This document shows positions 56,700 through 64,000 of a DNA stretch of 64,000 bases, piece by piece. The DNA lies in contig NZ_JBKBEX010000005.1 in the NCBI RefSeq assembly GCF_047303325.1, positions 137,383 through 201,382 on the forward strand, in the 5' to 3' direction. The DNA is from Polaromonas sp047303325 (GTDB lineage: Bacteria; Pseudomonadota; Gammaproteobacteria; Burkholderiales; Burkholderiaceae_C). The position numbers were made by a program, and so were the translations under genes. How positions within the stretch are numbered: the first letter of the stretch is position 1; the number at the start of each line of letters is the position of its first letter. The notes beneath the pieces were generated by a model. That model saw only the letters and a program-made list of their open reading frames with translations, was not told the origin of the DNA and searched no databases.

Positions 56700-58088
56700 C
56701 TAGTTCACCACGGTCCTGTGGTGGCCCGCTGGCGGTTCGGGTAGTCGCCAGTATGGCGACTCGAAGGTCACGTCCACAGCCGGGCATTCGCCCTTGGGGT
56801 ATAGCCGCAAGCTGCGCACGTGTCGGCCGTGTGCTGCCAACTCCGTTCGTAGCCGCGCTTCGTCGGGCAAGGCGACGCCAGGCTGCGTGTAAAGCACGAG
56901 CTGGGCAACTTCGTGATGGTTGGCGAGCGTGGCCCAGTCCACCTGGGTTGCCGGCAGCAGCAACTCGCCGCTTTGCAAATGCGACCATCGCTTCAGAGCG
57001 CCGAAGCTGTCAATCGGCCCCGCCGCGCCATGCATGAAAATCCAGCGCAAGCTCTTCAGGCCTTCGATTGCTTGCAGTGACGTGAGCTTGGGGGCCTTGA
57101 ACATCTCCAGTACCTCCAGCCCTTCCAGGGTGGCGAGGTCGGATATGTCGCTCAGGCTGCGGCTGTGCGCCAGCCTCAGGGTGTGCAACTGGCGCAAGCT
57201 TTCAATGCCAGCGAGATTCGCCAGAGGCGCGCCACGAAGCTCCAGCGACTGGAGTTGGCTGCAGGGTGCCAGCGCATTCAAGCTCTTGAGTTTGCGTGGG
57301 CGGTAGAGCCTCAGGCTTCGCAGGCCGGGGTGCTGCAGGCTTTGCGGCGACAAGGTTTCGGCGTCCAGGCATGAGAATGCTTTCAGTTTTGGGAGCAAGC
57401 GATAGTCCCCATGCGTTGACGGAGCACTGGGCAGGTAGATCTCCTCCAGTTCATGCAGCACGGGCAGATCGGTGAGCGACACGTTGTCCGACGGACTTTT
57501 CAGTTTTCGGATTTGATGGGCGTGCCGGGCCAGCACCTTGAGGCTTTCGATACCGTTTCCGGGGCTGACGCAGTCCACGGCGTTTTCAACGAGTGCCGCC
57601 TCTGTCGCGGCAGTCCAGCGGTACATCGTCAGGTCCACGTGCCCATCGAATGGGTCGACCGTCAGGCAGTAATCATCATTGCGGGCCAGCAGATCAGGCG
57701 CAGGCCAGCGCCAGTGCGTGAACTCGCTGTCATGCGTCTCGCCCAACACCTGCATGGCCGCCACCCACTGCGACAGGGCCGCCTCTTGCATGGTCAACGG
57801 TGCCGAGCGCGCCGAGGCGACCCAGGTCGGATGCTCCAGGTGCCGGCTGCTCCAGGGGGCCAGGTAGCCGGTAGCAGGCTTGGCTTTGGCTTGATGACCC
57901 AGTCGGGTCAACTCCGCTGCCAGTTGCTCGGCCTTGCGCTGGTCATTGGTGGCGAAGCCGAAGTCCACGGACTGGGGCTGTGCAGCGGCCTCACGGTGTG
58001 CCCGGAGGATGCGCAGCTGGCGCTCGATCACGCCTGGCCCCCGTGTCAGGCTGCGCGCACGCCGCTCGTCGGTGAGAAAACCTGCCAT
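56700..58088 (-). CDS. Leucine-rich-repeat protein with DUF695/RraB-like N-terminal region
   Basis: A 462-residue soluble protein. The N-terminal part contains VDFGFATNDQRKAEQLAAELTRLGHQAKAKPA, resembling the RraB/DUF695 fold, and DYCLTVDPFDGHVDLTMYRW. From about 200 to 360 come irregular 22-24-residue leucine-rich repeats (LPVLHELEEIYLPSAPSTHG, LKSLNALAPCSQLQSLELRG, LAGIESLRQLHTLRLAHSRS). It has no signal peptide. GGGGGG nine bases before ATG 58088 supports the start. Probably a protein-binding factor; function unknown. Confidence 0.75.
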   Translation of the reverse strand: MAGFLTDERRARSLTRGPGVIERQLRILRAHREAAAQPQSVDFGFATNDQRKAEQLAAELTRLGHQAKAKPATGYLAPWSSRHLEHPTWVASARSAPLTMQEAALSQWVAAMQVLGETHDSEFTHWRWPAPDLLARNDDYCLTVDPFDGHVDLTMYRWTAATEAALVENAVDCVSPGNGIESLKVLARHAHQIRKLKSPSDNVSLTDLPVLHELEEIYLPSAPSTHGDYRLLPKLKAFSCLDAETLSPQSLQHPGLRSLRLYRPRKLKSLNALAPCSQLQSLELRGAPLANLAGIESLRQLHTLRLAHSRSLSDISDLATLEGLEVLEMFKAPKLTSLQAIEGLKSLRWIFMHGAAGPIDSFGALKRWSHLQSGELLLPATQVDWATLANHHEVAQLVLYTQPGVALPDEARLRTELAAHGRHVRSLRLYPKGECPAVDVTFESPYWRLPEPPAGHHRTVVN

Positions 58089-58265
58089 GGACCGAGACCC
58101 CCCTTCAAATGGCTTGTTGTTCGCCGCATCGGCTATCGCGACGAGGAGTGAAGTTTCGCACAAGGCGCCAAGTCCAACGGCGTGGAAGCAAGGCCGTCAA
58201 CCTGACTTGCGCAGCCGCTTACTGAAAATCCGGGACGCCGTCAGGACAAGGGGCTGAAAAAGAAA

Positions 58266-58295
58266 AAGGGCCTGCAAGAAATCTTGCAAGCCCTT
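58266..58295 (-). terminator. Terminator of the tRNA cluster
   Basis: A 13-base stem with one mismatch (AAGGGCTTGCAAG with CTTGCAGGCCCTT) around a four-base loop, followed on the minus strand by TTTCTTTTTC. It lies 10 bases after the tRNA-Asp end. Confidence 0.85.
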
Positions 58296-58304
58296 TTCGG
58301 ATTT

Positions 58305-58381
58305 TGGCGGAGTGGACGGGACTCGAACCCGCGACCCCCGGCGTGACAGGCCGGTATTCTAACCAACTGAACTACCACTCC
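58305..58381 (-). tRNA. tRNA-Asp (GTC)
   Basis: A 77-base cloverleaf beginning GGAGTGGTAGTTCAGTTGG and ending with encoded CCA. The anticodon loop is CTGTCAC with anticodon GTC; the T arm GGGTTCGAGTCCC is canonical. It is the last of three minus-strand tRNA genes, followed by a terminator. Confidence 0.97.
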
Positions 58382-58484
58382 TGGTAGTGACAACATTCGC
58401 TCTTTCGAGCCAAGTCGCAGGCCCTTGCGGACCGGCGGTTGTCAACTTGCGCCTTGGGCATCACGCGCAAGGCGTGATGAATGC

Positions 58485-58560
58485 TGGCGACCCCACGGGG
58501 ATTCGAACCCCGGTACTCACCGTGAAAGGGTGATGTCCTAGGCCTCTAGACGATGGGGTC
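58485..58560 (-). tRNA. tRNA-Glu (TTC)
   Basis: A 76-base cloverleaf beginning GACCCCATCGTCTAGAGG and ending with encoded CCA. The anticodon loop is CTTTCAC with anticodon TTC. It is located 103 bases upstream of tRNA-Asp and downstream of tRNA-Ala, in the same transcription direction as gltX, whose enzyme charges it. Confidence 0.97.
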
Positions 58561-58637
58561 AAAACCTTGGAACTTCCGGAACGGCCCTGCTGTGACACAA
58601 GAACCGTACAAACTCTCAAATTCTTCGCGACAAACTT

Positions 58638-58713
<76 letters not shown>

Positions 58714-58756
58714 TTCAAGCCATTGCAAGTTACCCTGCAATTGTGTCGAGCCTTGA

Positions 58757-58786
58757 ATTATAGCCCGAAAATTCGGGCTTTTTCAA
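58757..58786 (-). promoter_or_regulatory. Promoter of the tRNA cluster, hairpin in the spacer
   Basis: TTGAAA (58781-58786), an 18-base spacer and perfect TATAAT (58757-58762) on the minus strand, 44 bases before tRNA-Ala. The spacer is almost wholly a perfect inverted repeat, AGCCCGAA-AA-TTCGGGCT (58762-58779). Confidence 0.75.
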
Positions 58787-58790
58787 ATCT

Positions 58791-60197
58791 TCAAACAAGC
58801 TTGAGCCGGGACACCACATCTTCGCGTTTCATGAGCTCCAGAATCGCGTCCAGCGACGGGGTTTGCGGCGTGCCCAGCACCAGCACGCGCACCGGCATGG
58901 CCAGCTGCGGCATTTTCAGGCCCGTGTCGGCCAGCACCTGCTTGATGGCAGCGGAAATCGCGGCCTTGCTCCACTCGGCGCTGCCCAGGGCGTCAGCCAA
59001 TTTGGCCAGCGCCGGGCGCACGGACTCGGTCACATGCGTGGCCAGGTCTTCGGCGGCGGGTTGGCCGCCGGTGACCAGGCGCTGCAGCCAGCCGGCCAGT
59101 TCCACCAGCGTGCTGCAGCGGTCCTTAAGCAGGCCGCAACCGCGCGCGATCCATGCCGCGTCCTGGCCCGTGACGCCCTGCGCCGCGAGAAAGGGCACAA
59201 CGGCTTCGGCCAGCTTGTCGTCGGCCATGGCCTTGAGGTGCTGGGCGTTGACCCAGCGCAGCTTGGTTTCGTCGAACTGCGCGGCGCTCTTGCCCAGGTG
59301 GTCCAGGTTGAACCAGGCGATGAACTGCTCGCGGCTGAAGATTTCGTCGTCCCCGTGGCTCCAGCCCAGGCGCGCCAGGTAGTTGACCATGGCGTCTGGC
59401 AGGTAGCCTTCGGCGGCATATTGCGTGACCGGCTTGGCGCCGTTGCGCTTGCTGAGTTTTTCGCCCTGCTCATTGAGCACGGTCGGCAGATGGGCATAGA
59501 CCGGCGGCTCCTTGCCCAGGGCCCTGAAGATGTTGATCTGGCGCGGCGTGTTGTTGACGTGGTCGTCGCCGCGTATCACGTGGGTCATGCCCATGTCGAT
59601 GTCGTCGACCACCACGCAGAAGTTGTAGGTGGGCGTGCCGTCGGGGCGCGCGATCACCAGGTCGTCGAGTTCGTCGTTGCTGATCTCGATGCGGCCCTTG
59701 ACCTTGTCGTCCCAGACCACGCTGCCGCCCTGCGGGTTCATGAAGCGCAGCACCGGCTGCACGCCTTCGGGCACAGGCGGCAGGGTCTTGCCGGGCGCGG
59801 GGCGCCAGGTGCCGTCGTAGCGCGGTTTTTCCTTGGCGGCCATCTGCTTTTCGCGCAGGGCGTCAAGCTCGGCCACGCTCATGTAGCAGGGGTAGACCAG
59901 GCCGTCCGCGCGCATCTGCGCGAGCACGGCCTTGTAGCGGTCCATGCGCTGCATCTGGAAGAAGGGGCCCTCGTCGTGGTTCAGGCCCAGCCAGCGCATG
60001 CCCTCGATGATCACGTCGACGGCCTCCTGGCTGGAGCGCTCCACGTCGGTGTCTTCGATGCGCAGGATGAAGTCGCCGCCGGTGGCGCGGGCAAAGGCCC
60101 ACGGGTACAGCGCGGAGCGGATGTTGCCGAGGTGGATGAAGCCGGTCGGTGAAGGGGCGAAGCGGGTGCGGGTCTTTTGCGTCATTTGAGCTGTCAT
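58791..60197 (-). CDS. gltX: Glutamyl-tRNA synthetase
   Basis: A 468-residue class I synthetase that charges tRNA-Glu. The HIGH-type motif FAPSPTGFIHLGNIRSALY and KMSKS-type motif EKLSKRNGA are visible, with EDTDVERSS and RGDDHVNNTPRQINI between. ATG 60197 overlaps the metZ stop by four bases; an ATG four codons later is also possible. It belongs to the series purF-metZ-gltX and is followed by the tRNA promoter only five bases after its stop. Confidence 0.97.
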   Translation of the reverse strand: MTAQMTQKTRTRFAPSPTGFIHLGNIRSALYPWAFARATGGDFILRIEDTDVERSSQEAVDVIIEGMRWLGLNHDEGPFFQMQRMDRYKAVLAQMRADGLVYPCYMSVAELDALREKQMAAKEKPRYDGTWRPAPGKTLPPVPEGVQPVLRFMNPQGGSVVWDDKVKGRIEISNDELDDLVIARPDGTPTYNFCVVVDDIDMGMTHVIRGDDHVNNTPRQINIFRALGKEPPVYAHLPTVLNEQGEKLSKRNGAKPVTQYAAEGYLPDAMVNYLARLGWSHGDDEIFSREQFIAWFNLDHLGKSAAQFDETKLRWVNAQHLKAMADDKLAEAVVPFLAAQGVTGQDAAWIARGCGLLKDRCSTLVELAGWLQRLVTGGQPAAEDLATHVTESVRPALAKLADALGSAEWSKAAISAAIKQVLADTGLKMPQLAMPVRVLVLGTPQTPSLDAILELMKREDVVSRLKLV

Positions 60198-61411
60198 GCG
60201 ATGCGGTCCAGGCCGCGGGAAAGGTCGGCCTTGATGTCGTCCACGTGGTCCAGCCCGACGGCCAGGCGCAGCAGGCCCTGGCCTATGCCGGCGGCCTGGC
60301 GCTGCTCTTCACTGAGGCGCCCGTGCGAGGTGGTGGCCGAGTGGCTGATGATGGTCTTGGTGTCGCCCAGGTTGGTGGCGATGCTGAGCACCTGCGTGCT
60401 GTTGATGACCTGGAAGGCGTTGGCGCGCGCCGCTTCAGGCGTGTCGCCGCGCACGTCGAAGGACAGCACCGCGCCGCCCAGCCCCGATTGCTGGCGCATG
60501 GCCAGTTCGTGCTGCGGGTGCGAGGCCAGGCCCGGGTAGTAGACACGCTTGACGGCGGGCTGGGTCTCCAGCCACTGCGCGACGGCCAGCGCGTTGGCGC
60601 TCTGGGCCTGCATGCGTATGCCCAGCGTCTCCAGACCCTTGAGCACGACCCAGGCGTTAAAGGGCGCCAGCGTCATGCCGGCGGTGCGCACAATCGGGCC
60701 GAACACGTCGACGATGAGCTTGGACGGGCCGCAGAGCGCGCCCGCCATCACGCGGCCCTGGCCGTCCAGGTACTTGGTGCCCGAATGCATGATCAGGTCG
60801 GCGCCGAACTCAACGGGGCGTTGCAGGGCCGGCGAGCAAAAGCAGTTGTCGACCGCGAGCAGCGCGCCCACGCTGTGCGCCAGGTCGGCCAGCGCCCGGA
60901 TGTCGCACACCTCGGTCAGCGGATTCGTCGGCGTTTCGGCGAACAGCAGCTTGGTGCCGGGGCGCAAGGCGGCCTTCCACTCGCTGAGGTCGGTCTGCGA
61001 GACAAAGGTGGTCTCCACGCCGAACTTGCCGAACTCGCGGCCGATCAGGGCGATCGTCGAGCCGAACATGGAGCGCGAGCAGATCACATGGTCGCCGGCC
61101 TTCAGCAGTCCCATGCACATCATGAGGATGGCGCCCATACCGGTCGAGGCGCCAATGGCGGCTTCCGTGCCTTCGAGCGCGGCGAGGCGGCGCTCAAAAC
61201 TCGTGACCGTGGGGTTGGAGGTACGGCCGTAGGTATAGCCTTCCGTCGGGTCGGCAAAACGCCGCGCCGAGGTCTCGGCATCGGGCTGCACAAAGCCGCT
61301 GGTCAGGTACAGCGCCTCGGAGTTTTCGCCATGCTGGCTGGGCTCCAGCGCCACGCGCACAGCCAGCGTGTCGCGGTGCAGGTTGTCGGGCAGTTTTCTT
61401 TTGCTGGTCAT
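60194..61411 (-). CDS. metZ: O-succinylhomoserine sulfhydrylase
   Basis: A 405-residue PLP enzyme of the Cys/Met metabolism family that makes homocysteine from O-succinylhomoserine and sulfide. PLP contacts are YGRTSNPTV, AIGASTGMGAI and the Schiff-base lysine in HSGTKYLDGQGR. The MetZ-specific ending HDDIKADLSRGLDRIA-like and the location after purF match Pseudomonas and Burkholderiales metZ. Start ATG 61411, or TTG 61423, which would overlap the purF stop. Its stop is coupled to gltX. Confidence 0.93.
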   Translation of the reverse strand: MTSKRKLPDNLHRDTLAVRVALEPSQHGENSEALYLTSGFVQPDAETSARRFADPTEGYTYGRTSNPTVTSFERRLAALEGTEAAIGASTGMGAILMMCMGLLKAGDHVICSRSMFGSTIALIGREFGKFGVETTFVSQTDLSEWKAALRPGTKLLFAETPTNPLTEVCDIRALADLAHSVGALLAVDNCFCSPALQRPVEFGADLIMHSGTKYLDGQGRVMAGALCGPSKLIVDVFGPIVRTAGMTLAPFNAWVVLKGLETLGIRMQAQSANALAVAQWLETQPAVKRVYYPGLASHPQHELAMRQQSGLGGAVLSFDVRGDTPEAARANAFQVINSTQVLSIATNLGDTKTIISHSATTSHGRLSEEQRQAAGIGQGLLRLAVGLDHVDDIKADLSRGLDRIA

Positions 61412-61419
61412 GCTCAGGC

Positions 61420-62940
<1,521 letters not shown>

Positions 62941-62974
62941 GGTGTTCCGATCATGATGAGTTGACTCTTCAAAG

Positions 62975-63460
62975 TTAGGTTAAATATTTCGCAAACTGTT
63001 CGGGCAACACCGGCTTCAGGGCTTTGAGCGTGGCCGCCAGCACCGGCGCGCCTTTCGATTCCCGCCACCAGTCGCTGGTTTTCAGCGCCGTCATGTCGAT
63101 GACCACGGTCGCGGCCAGCAACAACACCACGCCGCGCAACACGCCGAACGCGGCGCCCAGCACACGGTCCACAGGCGCCAGGCCGACCGCGGCCACCAGC
63201 TTCTTGATCAAAAATGCCAGCAGCCCCGCCGCGAACACAGCGGCGATGAAGATCAGCACAAACGCCGCCGCGTAACGCACCGGGTCGGCGGCCGACTGCA
63301 CGGGCAACCGGGCAGCCAGGTCGGGCGCAAACCATTGCGCCACAAAAAACGACACTACCCAGCCCAGCACCGACAAGACCTCGTACACCAACCCGCGCCA
63401 TGCGCCCAGCAGCATGGAAAAAACCAGCACCCCCCCAAAAATCCAGTCAACAGCCGCCAC
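62975..63460 (-). CDS. cvpA: Colicin V production protein family, CvpA
   Basis: A 161-residue membrane protein with four hydrophobic helices (WIFGGVLVFSMLLGAWRGLV, VLGWVVSFFVAQWF, YAAAFVLIFIAAVFAAGLLAFLI, GVLRGVVLLLAATVVIDM). The DWIFGGVLVFSMLLGAWRGLVYE start is the CvpA signature. Precise function is unsettled; it affects purine-linked and envelope phenotypes. It precedes purF by 34 bases and follows the SPOR gene by 18 bases. Confidence 0.93.
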   Translation of the reverse strand: MAAVDWIFGGVLVFSMLLGAWRGLVYEVLSVLGWVVSFFVAQWFAPDLAARLPVQSAADPVRYAAAFVLIFIAAVFAAGLLAFLIKKLVAAVGLAPVDRVLGAAFGVLRGVVLLLAATVVIDMTALKTSDWWRESKGAPVLAATLKALKPVLPEQFAKYLT

Positions 63461-63478
63461 GGATTTGCCAGGAACTTA

Positions 63479-64000
63479 TTACAAGGTCAGGATGGCGGCC
63501 GGCAAATCAAGGCCCTTGATTTTTCCGGCCGCTTTTTCCGCCTCGGCCTTGGTGGCAAATGGGCCCACACGGACCCGTATGCGCTTGCCGTCCTTGGTTT
63601 CAGCCACTTGTGTATAGGTTTTGAGGCCCGCTTTTTCCACCTTCAGTCGTGCTTCGCGTGCCTTGGTGACGTCGGAGAACGCGCCCACCTGGACCACGAA
63701 CCGGCCTTCGGCCTCGGCGGCGGCCGGTTTGGCGGCCGGCGGCGTGGTGCCGTTGAGCAGCGCACTGGCGCGGGCGGCGTCGGCATTGGCGACGGGCTTG
63801 GGTTCGGGCTTGGCGGCCGGTTTGGGCTCAGGCTTGGGCGCCGGCTTGGCCTCGGGTTTGGGCTCGGGTTTGGTTTCGGGCTTGGCGGCGGCCGGTGCGG
63901 ACGCAGCGGGAGCGGGCTTGGACGGCAGGATTTCTTCCTTGGGCGCCAGGCTGGCGGCGGCGGCCACCTTTTCGGCGGGCGCAGGGGTGGGGGCAGGCGC
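63479..64000 (-). CDS. SPOR-domain protein (DedD-like), cut by window end
   Basis: The frame is open to the end of the window, giving the C-terminal 173 residues. A Pro/Lys/Glu/Ala low-complexity linker (PKPEPKPAAK repeats) leads into a SPOR domain: FVVQVGAFSDVTKAREARLKVEKAGLKTYTQVAETKDGKRIRVRVGPF, ending KIKGLDLPAAILTL. SPOR domains bind denuded septal peptidoglycan. By position before cvpA it is probably dedD, whose N-terminal membrane anchor lies outside the window. Confidence 0.88.
   Translation of the reverse strand, partial: APAPTPAPAEKVAAAASLAPKEEILPSKPAPAASAPAAAKPETKPEPKPEAKPAPKPEPKPAAKPEPKPVANADAARASALLNGTTPPAAKPAAAEAEGRFVVQVGAFSDVTKAREARLKVEKAGLKTYTQVAETKDGKRIRVRVGPFATKAEAEKAAGKIKGLDLPAAILTL

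Overview
The window is a stretch of high-GC (about two-thirds GC) proteobacterial chromosome. Its gene content and order point to the Burkholderiales, most likely the family Comamonadaceae (Polaromonas, Rhodoferax or Variovorax relatives). The evidence is the order rpsP-rimM-trmD-rplS, the order pcm-like / rhodanese / tolC near waaA-waaC, the order SPOR protein / cvpA / purF / metZ / gltX, and three copies of a GC-rich extragenic repeat of a kind I associate with this family. No rRNA, CRISPR array, insertion sequence, integrase or replication origin was seen.

Layout. 0-2.6 kb: end of a SAF-domain oxidoreductase, a 3-hydroxyisobutyrate-dehydrogenase-type reductase and a stand-alone proline dehydrogenase. 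2.6-9.1 kb: a DEAD-box RNA helicase with a long leader and oligoribonuclease on the minus strand, then a plus-strand run of M48 protease, pterin carbinolamine dehydratase and RsgA, facing a CobD/CbiB-like membrane protein. 9.2-12.5 kb: a Nudix hydrolase and the ribosomal protein/tRNA modification operon rpsP-rimM-trmD-rplS. 12.5-17 kb: a GNAT acetyltransferase, a TM2-like protein, a Pit phosphate transporter with its DUF47 partner, and two small transporters.

17-23 kb is the most coherent system: a minus-strand series starting with a Zur-type regulator, followed by a MacB/LolD-type ABC ATPase and permease, a small Cys/His periplasmic protein, a DUF3299 protein, a His-rich membrane-anchored protein and a TonB-dependent receptor. 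It reads as a zinc-starvation operon resembling the Pseudomonas aeruginosa PA4063-PA4066 type, whose transported substrate is not settled to my knowledge.

23-31 kb: a small conserved orphan protein, a divergent FAD monooxygenase/TetR pair with two identical operators placed symmetrically, a deacylase, MsrA, a YeaQ-like protein, and a LysR regulator divergent from glutaryl-CoA dehydrogenase. 31-43 kb: a TetR-controlled RND efflux operon that runs into the pcm-like / rhodanese / tolC block, a JmjC-like protein, and the lipopolysaccharide genes waaA, waaC and phosphomannomutase. 44-48.8 kb: an Ada-AlkA fusion, a separate alkyltransferase, an EamA transporter, a 56-residue basic protein and a serine hydrolase.

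48.9-54.2 kb is an accessory patch of a dozen small, mostly unrecognised genes of visibly lower GC, followed by an S41 protease, a DUF1345 membrane protein, a broken Rieske dioxygenase fragment and a leucine-rich-repeat protein. 58.2-64 kb returns to core genome: tRNA-Asp, tRNA-Glu and tRNA-Ala, then gltX, metZ, purF, cvpA and a SPOR-domain gene cut by the window edge.
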